Below, in pieces: positions 46,821-61,362 of a stretch of DNA of 64,000 nt; within the stretch, counting starts at the first letter, position 1, and each line of letters starts with the position of its first letter. Below the pieces are notes generated by a model, which did not search any database, had not been told where the DNA came from, and worked only from the letters and a program-made list of their open reading frames with translations. The position numbers were made by a program, and so were the translations under genes. Source of the stretch: Ascaris suum (taxonomy: Eukaryota; Nematoda; Chromadorea; Rhabditida; Ascarididae); assembly GCA_013433145.1 (NCBI GenBank), contig CM024183.1, positions 1,009,501 to 1,073,500 of the forward strand, written 5' to 3'.

Positions 46821-49607
46821 AACATCAAAGTCAATCAAAATATGAAGGTACATCAAAGTAGTTCAAAATGTGGAGGTAGATCAAAATATGAGAATAGATG
46901 AGAATGTGAATGTAGATCAAAGTAAATGAAAATATGAAGGCACATCAAGGTATCAAAGTAGAGCAAAATGCGAAAACAGACCAAATGTGACGGTAGATCA
47001 AACTAGATCAAAAAAAAAGAATGTAGACCAAAGTAGATCAAAAAGTGATGGCAGATCATAGCATATCAAAATGTGATGGTGGATCGACATCTGAAGGTAG
47101 ATCAAAGTAGATGAAAGTGTGAGTGTACATGAAAGTAGATCCAGAATATGAGGGTACGTCAAAGTGGATCAAAATATGAAGGCAGATCAAAGTGTCAAAG
47201 TAGAGCAGAGCGTGAGAATGTGAATTTAGACCACAGTATCAAAGCAGATCCAAATCTGAACGTAGATCAAAGTAGATCAAAATCTGAAGGTAGATCAAAG
47301 TAGGTTAAATGTGAAGTTAGACCACAGTATATCAAAATCTGATGGTGGCTCAGCATGTGAACGCAGATCAAACTAGATCAAATGCGAGGGTGTGCATACT
47401 AGTACGTCAAAATGCGGTGGTAGATCAGACTACATGAAAAAGTGAAGAGAGATCAAAACGTGGAGGAACATCAAACTATCAAAGTAGATCGAAGTGTGAA
47501 GGTAGATCAAAGTCGACCAAAACATGAAGGTAGGTCAAAATGGTTCAAAATATGAAGGTACATCAAAGGGTCAAAACAGAGCAGAATGTAAACGCAGACC
47601 AAAACGTGAAGGTAAATCAAAGTAGATCAAAAGGTGAGTGTAGATCAAAGTAGATCAAAAACCGAAGGTAGATTAAAGTAGATGAAAATGAAGGTAGATC
47701 AAAGGAGGTCAACATATGGAGATAGATAAAAGTATCAGAGTAGATCAAAATGCGAAGGTATAAGTAAGTATCAAAGTAGAGCAAAATGTGAAGGTAGACC
47801 AAAACATGAAGTTAGATCTATGTATCAAAGTAGAGCACAATGCGAGTAGAGAAAAAAATGAGGATAGATAAAAGCGGACCAAAAGTTTAATGTAGATGAA
47901 AGTATATCAAAGAAGATGGATTGTGATGGTAGACCAAACAAGGTTAAAAAATGAAGGCAGATCAAACTGTGAGTGTAGATCGAAACATGAGCGTAGACCA
48001 ACTAGATCGAATGTGAAGGTAGATTATAGTAGATCAGAATGTTATGGTAGATCAACATGTGAAGGTAGATCAAAATGGGAAGGTTGATTATACCTGATCA
48101 AATGTGAAGGTACGTCACATTAGATGAAAATGTGACGCTAGATGAAAGTATCAGGGTAGGTTAAAGTTTGAACCTAGAACAAAGTACATCAAAAAGTGAA
48201 GGTAGATCAAAATAGATCAAAATGTGAAGGTACATCAGAATAGATTAAATGTGAAGGTAGATGAAAGTAGATCAAAACATGAAGGTAGATCAAAGTATCA
48301 AAGTACAGCAAAATGTGACGGCAGATCAATGCATATCAGAAAGAGAAAATAGGTCAACGTAGATCAAAATAGTTCTACATGTGAAGGTAGATCAAACTAG
48401 ATCGAAAAGTGAATGGAGGTCAAAGTAGATCAAAAAGTGGCGGCAGATCGCAACATATCAAAATGTGATGGTTGATCAACATGTAGAGGTAGATCAAAGC
48501 AGATGAAAATGTGAAGGTACATGAAAGTAGATCCAAAATAAGAGGGCACACCATAGTAGGTCAAAAAATGAAGGTAGATGAAAGTATCAGAGTACAGTAT
48601 CAGAAAGTGAAACTAGTTGAAAGTAGGTCAAAATAGTTCAACATGTGAAGGTAGATCAAACTAGATCGTAGGCATCAAAATATCAAAGGAAATCAGAGTA
48701 GATCAAAGTTAGATCAATGTAGCAAATCAGCATGTAAATATCAAATCAGAAAGTGAAAGTAGATCAAAGTAGGTGAAGATATGAAGGTGGTCGAAGTATG
48801 AAAGTGCAGCAAAATATCAAGTTAGATCAATGTAGGTCAAAACGTGAAGGTAGATCAAATTATCAGAGTACTTCAGAATCTGAATGTCGATTAAAGTGGA
48901 TCAAAATGTGAAGCTGGATCAGAGTATCGAAGTAGAGCAAAATGGAACGCAGACCAAAGTGTGATGGTAGATCAAACTAGATCGAAAAGTGAATGTAGAT
49001 CAAAGTAGATGAAAAAGGTGACAGTAGATCATAGCATATCAAGGTGTGATGGTAGATCGATCTATTTCAAAAAGTGAAAGCAGATCAAAATGTGAAGGTA
49101 GATCGGGATGCGAATGCAGATCAAAGTATCAGTGGAGATCGAAATGTTAAGTTTGATCAAAGTGGATCGAAATTTGAAGGTAGATCAATTTAGATCAGAA
49201 TATGAAGGTATGTCAAAGCAGGTGAGAATGTGAAGCTGGATGAAAGTGGGTAGAAACGAAGACAGATCGAAGTAGGTCAAAATATTACTGCAGGTTCGAG
49301 TATCAAAGTAGAGCAAAATGTGAACGTAGATCAAAATATCAAGGTAGACCAAAGTAGGTGAAAAGGTACATCAAAATATCAAAGTAGAGCAAAATGTAAA
49401 GGTGGATCAAATTCTGAAGCTAGATGATTGTATCAAAGTATATCAAAATGTGAAGCTAGGTCAAAGTATCAAAGTAGAGCAAAATGTGAAGGTAAACCAA
49501 AGTATCAAAGTAGAGCAAAATGAAGTTGGATCATGCTATCTGATTAGATCGAAATGTGAAGGTGTATCAAAGTGGATCAAAATGTGAAGGTCGATCAAAA
49601 CGTGACG
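46821..49607. repeat. Degenerate GATC-rich satellite, about 2.8 kb
   Basis: The array is built from two words: a decamer GTAGATCAAA and an octamer like ATGTGAAG, most often alternating to give about 18 bases, with runs of two decamers giving about 28. Units have many point changes, so the array is old. The + strand is strongly purine-biased, and C appears mainly inside GATC. No stable long frame crosses it; short frames such as that at 47896-48087 are repeat artefacts. Confidence 0.93.
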
Positions 49608-50797
49608 ATTTATAATTTTTGTAATATTCCCGCTTCTCCGTCGAGAGAAATTGATTACTTTTCTTGAGCTGTTTTACACTCAATACAGGCCTGATAGTTC
49701 TAAAATGTAAAAATTAAAAGGTGGAATTTTTTTTTTCGCAGTAATCATCAATTCAATAACGATCAAACGATAGATTCAATTATTGACGGATTTTTCGTGC
49801 ATTCATTTTTCTGCCGTTATCTCGACGCATTATAAACATTCGCTTGATATCTAATCATCTCTGACGTTTCTTTCCCTGAGTTATTGAAAAAGAAGAAAGA
49901 AAAAAAAGAAGAACTACATATGTGCATAGCTGTTGAATAATCGAATATCCATTTAAATTTTTCAAAAATGAACCTCAAGAAAAAAAAGTGTGATTTCAAA
50001 ATGGAATTTCCGCTATTTTCGTAGAGAATGCTGATGTGATAATGATAAAATTCGAATGAGAATTCGCAAAAATCGGCAAGGTATTGTTCATTAATTCATA
50101 ATGCTCATTCTTTTTAAATATTGGCTTTGTGTTTGTTTTTTCTCTGCTACTTTTCCTAATTGGTTGAATCGCTTTGATGTAAGGTTATTTTGTATTTGCT
50201 CCAGCAAATATTAAGGTCGTCGATTTTCCGCTGCTGAAAACGATTTTTTTTTTGTAATTTATGAAATAGAAGGAATATTATTTTCAGCTATCACTCTCGT
50301 TTATTTTTTGAAAATTTTCAATAAAATGGCACAAAAATTGGTCAAAAATGTAAAATTTTGCAAAAATTCAGAAAATATCGCAAATCAATTGCAATTTTTC
50401 CTGAATTTTTCTGAAGACAAATTTTGCAATTTTTTAACACAAAAGATCATTCAAAGTATTGTAACCGATCATATAAAATAGAGACGCTCATTGACTGTTT
50501 GCAAGATCTTGAAATTTGCGATATAACTATAAAATATTGCAATATTTGCAAGATATAAGATTGCTATTGCTAAATATAAAATAGATTACGAGAAATGATA
50601 AAATTGTCTATGCACACAAAACGGTTTAAAAGAATAGAGATGAGAGAGAAAATAATGTGATGTAATGTGTCAGGGCGCTGTTGAGTGAGGGGCTATGCAC
50701 ATATATAAATTATAACGGATCCCTCCGTTAGTCCACGATGTAATTAATGAGATGATCAGCATGTGTCTTCGACGAAAGTGTTGTTAATAAATATAAA

Positions 50798-50963
50798 CTG
50801 TTAAGCCTGATAAAAGGGTGCGTTATTATAACACATTCCTTTGTTATCTGTAGCAGAAAATGTGTTCTGTATAATGTATAATAATATTAAGACTAGGCTT
50901 TGCTACAGATAATGAAAAACTTTGTTGTATAACACTAAATAGAAGTTACACTAGGCTTAACAG
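50798..50963. repeat. Imperfect inverted repeat (foldback), arms about 60 bases
   Basis: The left arm (50798-50855) opens CTGTTAAGCCT and closes TTATCTGTAGCA. The right arm (50901-50963) is its imperfect reverse complement, from TGCTACAGATAA to AGGCTTAACAG. Both arm ends match closely, the middles weakly. The loop is 45 bases. It looks like a small MITE or a structured RNA. Confidence 0.65.
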
Positions 50964-52719
50964 AAGCCTACATTATCATCAGCGCTTTACGAACTTTCAT
51001 AATAAAAATAATTAATTCAATTTTTGAATTCCAAGGAGCAAAAAAAAAGTTACTTACTATAGATCTGAAGTGAAGTTTTTCTTTCAAATTTCGTCCATTA
51101 TGGGTAGTTGTTTTGGCTGAATTTCTTACACATTCACAATCGATTGTTGAACGCACCAAAGAAAAAATTATACATTATCGGAGAAAAAATCAGCGATTTT
51201 TTTAAAATTTTATTAAGAGCAACCTTTTTTATCGTTTGGAGGGTGCTCATAGTTTGTGTCACAATTTTTTAAAATTTACTTATTTGATCTCCTTTTTTAT
51301 ACTAATAATATTATATGCATCGTTCGATAGTTCAGCTAAGGAATGATTTGGGAGAAAGAAGAGGAGGAACTTTTCTTCGGAAGAAGAAAGGAGAAAAAAT
51401 TTGGAGAGAAGAAAGACTTTAATGAAGGAGATTCTCCAGTGTGTCATAATTGGAAAAACATCCGAGATAGATGATGGAAGACCCCTGCGACTTCGGAAGT
51501 TTCCTCACTCTTGTTGACAACACCTTACTTTGAATCGTTTTCACCATCGCTAATTTAATGAACTCTTTAGTAACCGAACGTTTTTGATGATAAATGTGAA
51601 ACCATCGACTATTGAACGGAGTGCATCAATTAGTGAATGCAATGAAAATGGTGATTATAAGATTCACTGATGTTGTAAAAAAGTTTTTCATTAAATAATT
51701 TATAATAATTTCTTCATCATATTCTATGAAATTGATTACTCATAGAATTCATTTTAATAACTTTGATTGATTAACGTTGAGAAAAAATGAGTAGTGTTGT
51801 ATTTAATTGAGAGAATGCATAGGATTTTGCGCTACTAGTTAGAATCAATCAGAAACGATGGAAACCAAGTGAATGACTACCATTTCAAAATATGTAAATT
51901 CGTTAATTGTTTTGGGGGATTAGATAAATGGTTGCAAAATAAGCTCATAAGAAATATGCAAATTTCACTAGTACGACAATTAAGAAAATAACAATTTTAC
52001 GAACAACTATCTGGAAATGCAAATAAGTAGGTAAATGATTTCACGTCTTTATGCGTGAACGTTAGCAATAATCGTATTTGGATAGTGTAGAAGCGGCAAT
52101 GAACCCGGGCAAATATATTTCAAGCGCAATTACTTAATCGTAACGAATTTCAAGAGTTGTTGTTGAAGTCAGCGTTTCAAGAAAATCGAAAAGGAAATAA
52201 ATTAGAAAATATCGTCATCGCTTGAATAGAAACCCACCCGTTCTTATTTTTCGTCTTCTTGAAAAGTGATCTAGATTTAAGAGCGATGCATTAACTAGGA
52301 CGAAAAAAGGCTCACATTTCCATGCGTTTTTTTCTCATTACTCTAATTTTATTCAAATAAATATTTTAATATTGTTTACATGCATAATAGAGAATTCAGT
52401 TCAATGAAATCAATTCGGCTCATTACTGAGTGAATTTTCGATAATTTTTTAAAATGAGTAATTTGAAAGCCTCTTGACCATATGTATTCTCGCAAAGCTT
52501 TTATTTAAGAGAGGGTAATTATCCATTTTAGGGCATCTTATCAAACGAGTGTATATTTGAGCAAATATACTAGTTGATTTTATTGAGGGGGAGGGGGCAG
52601 GGGGAGAAAAAAGAATGAAATAACGAAAGCCAAAGATTGTCATATAAGCAGCTTCTTTAGATCAATTTTCACGGTCGTTTTTTCTTCAAGAAGAAAAAAT
52701 TTTAATAGGAGGTTACGGA

Positions 52720-52859
<140 letters not shown>

Positions 52860-55800
52860 GGTGCATAACTCATAGATTCAGGTCTAGAATACATAAAATG
52901 TGCTTCTTTCCGTTGTGAGCATCTTTATTTCTACTGACACTGCAAATTACAAATTAATTTCATTAAATTCCATTGAGTAATCACAATGATTACATTTCAT
53001 TTCGTAATATTCTAATGCAAAGATCTGTAGTCTATAAGCGTTGGTTTATTTGTTTTACTGAAAATAAAATTTCTAAAATTTCAATCACATTGTTCCATAT
53101 ATTCATAAATGTAAACACCAAATATGTAAGTGTTGAATGATTCGTCGGCGAGTGCTCTTTTTTAGAGTACAGCGTTGTCAGGAGTTAAGTATCATTGAAA
53201 GGTGAATCCTGTAGGAGGACGATTTTCGACCGAGGAATGAGTCCGTTACGAGTCAACTGAAGAAGGAGAAACCTGGAAAAAGAAATGAAAAACGGAAGAA
53301 ACAAAGAAACAACGCGGTTCTTTTCAGCGTAACAGATCGAAGTGGAAAAGCGATATAGATGAAAAATGTTGACAAAAATTCGGGAACGAAAAAGACATGG
53401 AGCATCATCATCATTGAGAGCGATCCGAATGGTACTCGAAATCCGATGGAAAATTTTGAGAGAAAATTTCAGTGACAAACTCTTCAAGAAATCTCCGCTA
53501 AAAACTTGATAAAAATAACGAGGTCTTTAGTTGAGAAATTATCGAAAATACATAACTATTCGCAAAACGATCACACTTATGCGTTGTGGTCGCTGTCTAG
53601 GTGATACATTTATTGTTGATTGTTCCTCACCGAATATCAAGAACTATTTACGCAACTAAGAAGTTTTTTTTGATGGTGTTTTATTCATTCGATAAAATCT
53701 TAGCTGTATTGAAAGTAATTTTTGACGTCATAAAAAAGAATAAGGGAAAATTGTGACGCTAACGCTTGGAATAGGAGAGAGGCGTAATGAAGAATTGCCT
53801 CAAATTTTCACCTCGAGTTGCAAGTATCCATTTGCATCCTAAAGGAGGTTCGACATAGGATGATTTAAAAGTTAAGGCTTCATGGCTTATTATATCTGGA
53901 TTATTTTTAGCTTCAGTTTTTTTTTCACCTTCTGATTGAAATTTCCGAAATTTGCATTAGTCTTACTTCGCTTGGTTGCGTAAGATTTCGACTACTTCTC
54001 TCCCTTCTTCCATCTCTTCCCTCCCCCTCGTTCCCACCTCACCTCCGTCATAAATAGTTTCCCTAACCTTATAATATTACCTCCTGTATTTATTTTAGTA
54101 AGTGAACTTCGAAAGTAAACATTCTGTGTGATGTCTTATTTGGTGCTAAACTATTTGAGATTATAAGCTGCTAGTCTACACTTAACTCGCCTTAATATCT
54201 GCAAACAATATTTTATTAATATGGCATTCTCGTAATTTAGTGCTCCTACTTAAAAAGTCAACCTTCATGTCTCATAGCCTGTTGAAAATGGACAGCAATT
54301 CTGTTAGGCAAGTTCTTATAAAATTTACCAAAAGAAAATCCACGAAATTTATGAAAAAAGCCTTTCACGTCAATTTTATTAGCTTTTTTTAAAAACTTTC
54401 TGGTTATGGTAAATGATGGTAAATACAAAACCAAAAAATCGGTTCTAACCATGGAAGGAGGAAAAAAATCAAGGTATAGTTATGGAAAGAGAATAAAATC
54501 CATTGATATAGGAATTTATCAGAAAGAAAAAAACGACAATCACAGACGACAAAAAATTTTTGAGAATTAGAGAATTCATAAGGAAGTGCTGCTTAGAGAA
54601 AAAAAAACAAACCAGACAAACATGTTGAAAGAGATTCATGTGTGAGATTGGCACACTGATAACGTTTTATTTCATTGCCATAAAAATATAAAAATTCTCG
54701 CTATAGCGAACATAACTTGATAAAAAAAACACTGAGAGAAATGAAAAGAAGAAAAGAAAAATGAAAAAAATAAATCAGTCTTCGAAAAATAATTTTGGTT
54801 ATCATTTATGAGTAAATTTTTCAAGGACTGTTTTTGATATTCATAGTCTTCTCTTCTTTTATTTATCTTTCGAACGTTTTTTTTTTCAAGTCTTTTCTTT
54901 GCTTGTAGAATTAATTCCTTTAGCATTTTTTTTTCAGTTTCAAGAATTTTATTCAAATTTCAAAAAAAAATTCATTTGCATTTTCCCAGCGTTTTTTCTT
55001 CGACACTATTATTAAGATTATATAATTCTTGAAAATTCTAAATCCTTTATTGATTTCCTGCTCATCCAATTTTCTCTTTATTCAGTCAAATCACTCAAGA
55101 TTTCAGCTGAATCTTCGATTGCTTCGACAAGGCGTTCTTCTAAATAAGTCAAGGTGAATAAGGTGGATAAGAATTAAGGAAACAACAGCTCGCTAAAATA
55201 TTTCATTTTGCCGTTAAAAAGTTTACGCGCATAGTCTTCCTCCCTCCCCCCTCCCCCTACCCCTCTCCCAATGCTGATGTGCCCTTAAATGCGAGAAATT
55301 AAGAAAGGAGAAGAAATCTGCAAACCGAAAATATTGGGCGATGAGCCAAAAATTTTTCGAATGATCACACAATAAAATTTTGTGTAAAAAGCGCTTGAAG
55401 ATATTTGGCAAACAAATAAGTAAAAGCGATTAGTGGGCATTCGCAACTATTGCTTTAATCGTCAGTCACCTCAAAGAAATGTCTATTCAAAAAACGGCCG
55501 GAAAGTAAGCCATAGAGGTGGTCACAGTGTTTTTTTTTTTTTTTTTTTTTTGCAAAACTATATGAGCGCATCAAGAAATTTTTTTGCACGAATAGAGCAA
55601 CATGAATAAGATTGAAATTGAAATGAATTGAATTGAATTGAATGGACCTCGCTTCAATTTATGAAGTAATTGCTTGTCAAGTATATGAATGACGACGGAA
55701 GTGATTTTTTTAAATGAATATTTATTTTTCTCTATGGGTACTTATTGCAGCTGCATGGATGTAAAGTTAGTTAGCTCGTACTATTTTATAAATGCAAAGT

Positions 55801-55966
55801 GCATAATTTTTTGGCGCAATTATTAAAAACAACTAGACTTTATAATTATTTATTCATTTATTTTTATAATTTTATAATTATTTATTTATTTTATCTTTTA
55901 TTTACTATTTTATATTTATTTATTTGTTTAATGAATAAATATTCATTCACTTTAACGTCCTAAGGT

Positions 55967-56232
55967 GAGAAAAAACATACAAGATTATATCAGCATGAAC
56001 AGCAAGAACGAGTAGAACGTTCGCAAAGCTACAATTACGGTGAAAAAGCACATAATATGTTAATGCAGCAACAATGCGTCGCTCGAAAAGATTCAGTCGC
56101 ATTTTGAAAGCTGAAAGAGTGGATGCACTAACGATATCGGTGGGAAGCAGATTCCGGATTCCCAGAAAGCGGAACCGGAAATCCACAGAGAACATTCTTC
56201 GAATTGCAAAAATGTGTAACTTTATTGGTTAA
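55967..56232 (+). pseudogene. Exon-like patch related to the one at 39.8 kb
   Basis: Two overlapping + frames look protein-like. 55967-56107 opens EKKHTRLYQHEQQERVERSQ, glutamine-rich and helical. 56056-56232 contains MRRSKRFSRILKAERVDALT and RFRIPRKRNRKSTENILRIA. The second shares RFSRIL-AERV with the patch at 39.8 kb. In the same frame upstream lie FAKLQ and then two stop codons, so this copy appears broken. The - strand is also open for 82 codons (55947-56195). Family unknown. Confidence 0.35.
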
Positions 56233-56652
56233 TATTGCGCAATTTCGACAATATTATTTCCTATAAATGGATCGGATCAGATATGACGGTAATCGGTGTT
56301 TAACTGTGTGTTCCAAGAAAAAGACGTCAAGAATTTTTAACAAATGCAAGATGTCTGATATATGCAAATGAAGTAAATTTTCTATGAATTCTTAACAAAT
56401 ATGCAAATTTCATCGTCATGAATGCTTATTAACCAAGCGATCATTTTAACGACAGTTGAGTGAGCGAGTTCATGTGTCAGATTGACTATGCAAGTGGACT
56501 TGTGAAAGGTAATGAATAGTGTAAATAAACGGACAGGTTTATTCCATAGGTTGGCCATTTATATTTTAAAAAAAAAAAACTTGAGTATTTGTTCGAACGA
56601 CTAAACATATATCACTGAAAAAAAAATGAGATAAGAGGATGAAATAATATGA

Positions 56653-57168
56653 TAAAGCTGTGTTGATCGTTAACAATGTTTTATCGCCGTATCACACGAT
56701 CGTCAAAGAATCGATGTAAGCTACGGAAATAAGCATATTGGAGCGATCTTTGATCCAACAGGCGAATACTCCAGTATCATCAAATATAGCCAAGCGACTG
56801 CCGACTGGATATGCTCTATTCAGATATTTAAGCTTTGCTATCGCAAGTATTAAATAATGAAGCTGAAAGAAATATATTGTCCTTTGCATATGCTATATTT
56901 AACAAGATCGCGTTTTATTGTATCAAGGATCTTTGTTAAGCGTAAGACTTTTTGAATGCCGAATTGAAAAGTTAATTATATATGGAAAAGAAATAACGCT
57001 TCGACGACTCTTATTACTTCTTTCTTTGACGATGAGTATGAAGTAATTGCTGAGTACATCAATAGTAAAAGATCTACGTAGATTGTATATAGGAAAGCCT
57101 TTTCCGTCGATAGTGTATAAGTGAGCGGTAAAAGCTATAGAATTGGCAGGTCGTATAAATGACAGCAA
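56653..57168. other. Exon-like fragments, strand unresolved
   Basis: The - strand frame 56923-57168 includes AHLYTIDGKGFPIYNLRR. The - strand frame 56692-56865 follows an ATTTCTTTCAG acceptor and includes RAYPVGSRLAIFDDTGVF. The + strand over 56715-56850 also reads well (NKHIGAIFDPTGEYSSII). Neither strand gives a complete model. It may be a decayed gene. Confidence 0.2.
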
Positions 57169-57766
57169 ATAAAAACAGCACTTCCGGCTTCTGTGTTAAG
57201 TTGAGCCGAAGCTTGATGTGTAACTTGAGAATGATTTACTGCTTTATTTATTGATTCCTTCAAAACAGAGGCTCCGGGCTTATGAGTGGAAGAATAGGGT
57301 ATCTAAAAATCCCCCGACCAATTGCATTCGAGAGGAAAACCCGTCGTTTCTAAATTGGTGTATCCTAGAATACAACATATTGAAGAGCTCCACTCAAAAT
57401 AAAATCGTTTTTTACATGCACTTCCAAAAAAAAAAAGAAGTAAACAAACAAACAAAAAAAAAACAAAAATAGCACTGAGCTTATTGAACAACAACAAAAA
57501 TAAATTCGTCAATTTTGAGAAAGATATTCATCAAAATTATTGATCAACTTCATTTAGAATTTCACTCAGCGTATTTGAAGAGTGATTATATCAGAAATAA
57601 GTCATAAATGCGAATCGATATTTGCATATCCTCAATTTCTTGAAATTTGCATATACTTTTTTATGATTTAGGGCAAGTACTAATATTTGTAAAGATATAC
57701 TCAAAAATTTCTACTGAATATTTTATTTACAAGTGTGAAGTAAAGTAATAGTGATTTTTGGAATTT

Positions 57767-59030
<1,264 letters not shown>

Positions 59031-59037
59031 AATGAAA

Positions 59038-59136
59038 GAGCGGCGAGGAGTCGCGGCGTAGTTTTGCATTGCCGCATATAACGCCGCCACGAAAAACCCA
59101 GATGCAGTACCAATTTTTCGTCGGCTTCAATTGCAG
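59038..59136 (+). promoter_or_regulatory. Probable promoter and splice acceptor of the second H1 gene
   Basis: A compact GC-rich block holds GCGGCG at 59040 and 59053 and its inverse CGCCGC at 59082, around a TATAA at 59077-59081. A TCAATTGCAG acceptor ends at 59136, 42 bases before the ATG. The other H1 gene has an acceptor 54 bases before its ATG, so trans-splicing of a leader is plausible for both. Confidence 0.45.
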
Positions 59137-59178
59137 TGCTCACGTGTCTTTCACGTCAAAAACTTTGTCTTGGTCAGA

Positions 59179-59418
59179 ATGTCAACGGAAGTAGCAGCGC
59201 CAGCCCCACCAGCTGCAACTGAAACTAAGAAGCCAGCCGCCAAGAAAACTAAAGCTGCGGGAAAGCCGAAAGCACCCAAAGTTCCAGCTAGTCACCCAGC
59301 CTATGGAGATATGGTTAAAGCGGCAGTTGTGGCGCTTAAAGAGAAGAAGGGTTCGAGCCGTGCCGCAATCTTGAAGTATATTCTCCAGCATTACAAAGTT
59401 GGCGACAATCTGACTGCG
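59179..59418 (+). CDS. H1 (second copy) exon 1
   Basis: 80 residues from MSTEVAAPAPPAATETKK to VGDNLTA. The donor is GTAGGT. It covers the N-terminal tail and the first two helices of the winged-helix domain. No AT-hook motif. Confidence 0.96.
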
Positions 59419-61030
59419 GTAGGTGGTTTCATTTCAATGTCATCGACTAGCTTGTTTCGATGGATTTCTAATGTTGTTATGGCTTCAAGGTTCAAGTAAA
59501 AACGTGAATTTTGATGAAAGGATGGAGCTTGGATGTATAGTAGCCGACGTACTCTTTTCTAGATTCCGACCTTCAGCTTAGGGTTCTCACTGAGAATGAT
59601 CGACGTCACGAATTCTTCAAATTCGTTTATAACCCTCTTGTCTGCCAAAGTTATTTCTTTCACATGCTTCGTTAGGTTGAATTTCAAGCTTCTGCTTTGA
59701 GTCTGTCAGTGCTAATCAACTGTAGGATCGGGTCAAGTGTAGCATGTGGCCGTATGAATGCACGTTGAAATTAAACTGGTTAGGTGTGAGTCTATTGCCA
59801 CCAGAACTGAACTGAACTCAGTTTCCAAAGCAACGTTTCGAAGCGGAAATTCCTTCTCAGCTGTATAGCATCGATGTAAGCACTAATTCCGTTTCCTCTG
59901 AGAAAGCAGGTAGTTTTGAAGTGCTGGGAAAGGTGAAGCATGAGAGAGGAGACAAGTTATTTCGGAGATTTGGTGAACGTCATATCCGACTTGGTAAGTC
60001 TTCTTTTCTCAGGGCACCATCATCGTTGAACAATATTATAACAATTGCAGGTGAACGCCCATCTGAGGCAAGCGTTGAAACGTGGCGTCTCAACTGGTGC
60101 ATTGAAACAGACAAAAGGCACCGGTGCATCTGGCTCATTCCGCCTTGGTGAGGGTAAGAAAACCGAAACTGTCAAGGCCAAAAAGCCAGCAGCAAAGAAG
60201 ACGACTGCAGGGAAAGCACCGGTAGTCAAGAAGCCGAAAAGTCCGAAAAAGGTGCGTTTATGAATAGTTTTCACTTGCTTGCAATTCACTCTACCAAAAG
60301 TTGTGGTAGGCTTGACTTTTTGGATCTGTAGTTTTATAATTATATACTCCTAGCATAAATAATAATTGGTTTAGCGGAATCACGCAATTTTGGAACGGTT
60401 AGTCAGTGAATGAACAGGCAATAATCCTTCGTTTTTAACCGTTCAGATGGGATGAAGCATCCACAATTAGTATCCCCACAAATAATTTAATGGAATTATC
60501 TTAGCACATTTACATACCCTAGTGAGTTGGAATTATCGAGTCGTCTACATTCATCAAGCATCTTTTCGAGGCGTTTCTCGCTGCCGGCTATATTAGTCTG
60601 CAGGATAGTATTTCGGATGAAGCCAAATCATTTGTGATCTTATCAACGATTGTGTGCTGGGGCGTGTGTTAGAAATTTTTTTGCGGGTTGGAGAGGGGGC
60701 TTCGGTTTTTTTTTTGTGTTGAAAACGTATTGTGGATGACATAGTATGGACGTACCACATCTCTCCGCATGCGGTGGATGTCCAGTATTCCAACCACGGT
60801 TTTGCGTGGTAGGGAGGTATTAAATATGTGAGGGCTTGGGTGACGGCAAGTAGCAGAAGTTAACCCCGTGTGTATTTTAGGCGGCTGTTGCTAAGCCGAA
60901 GAAAGCCAAATCATCGCCAAAGAAAGCGGCAGCAAAGCCGAAGAAAGCAGTCAGCCCTAAAAAGCCAAAGGCATCGAAGCCAAAAACCGTGAAAAAGAGC
61001 GCTCCCAAAGCAAAGAAGGCTGCAGCTTGA
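59179..61030 (+). CDS. Linker histone H1, three exons (second copy)
   Basis: Exons 59179-59418, 60051-60251 and 60881-61030 join in phase 0 to 196 residues, close to the usual H1 length. An Ala/Pro/Lys N-terminal tail precedes the globular domain: SHPAYGDMVKAAVVALKEKK, GSSRAAILKYILQHYKVGD, then VNAHLRQALKRGVSTGALKQ and TKGTGASGSFRL. The tail is Lys/Ala/Pro-rich with SPKK motifs typical of H1 phosphorylation sites, ending KAKKAA. Intron positions match those of the other H1 gene. AATAAA at 61145-61150 indicates a polyadenylated transcript rather than a replication-type histone stem-loop. The start at MSTEV is chosen over an in-frame upstream ATG (59131), which lies before the acceptor at 59136. 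Confidence 0.96.
60051..60251 (+). CDS. H1 (second copy) exon 2
   Basis: The acceptor is CAATTGCAG and the donor GTGCGT. Its 67 residues open VNAHLRQALKRGVSTG, complete the globular domain, and end with KSPKK. Confidence 0.96.
60881..61030 (+). CDS. H1 (second copy) exon 3
   Basis: The acceptor is TGTATTTTAG. Its 49 residues, AAVAKPKKAKSSPKKAAAKP and onward, end KAKKAAA then TGA. It is a pure basic tail. Confidence 0.93.
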   Translation, partial: AAVAKPKKAKSSPKKAAAKPKKAVSPKKPKASKPKTVKKSAPKAKKAAA

Positions 61031-61144
61031 ATCTACCTGAAACTTATACGATCTCATGTACACAGTTACGTTCGGATGCCTCGTTTTTCAACATTGTTAC
61101 GCTATATTTTTTTTCTTGCAGTTTGTATATATCATATGTTGTTT

Positions 61145-61150
61145 AATAAA
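61145..61150 (+). terminator. Poly(A) signal of the second H1 gene
   Basis: AATAAA lies 115 bases past the stop codon, with no competing signal before it. Confidence 0.75.
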
Positions 61151-61362
61151 AAGGATTTATTCGTACACCACATCGGTCTTGCATACATTGTTACGAAGCA
61201 TTGATTAGCGAACTCTTTGGAAGAAGTGTGAGTTACCAGGTGAAGCAGTACTGAAAAGAGAGAGAAAGAGGGCTTACTAAAATTTACGGTTACGAATTCC
61301 TTCTTGGAATGTTGTAGGGGAAGGTAACTGATGAAATCAAGCGTTCTACTTGCAGCGTACCA

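Noticed and set aside
47896..48087. Open frames within the GATC satellite
   Set aside because: They are repeat-derived, with residues cycling with the repeat words, and stops occur in every frame nearby.
59131..59178. Upstream in-frame ATG of the second H1 gene
   Set aside because: It precedes the splice acceptor ending at 59136 and would add residues unlike any H1 N-terminus.
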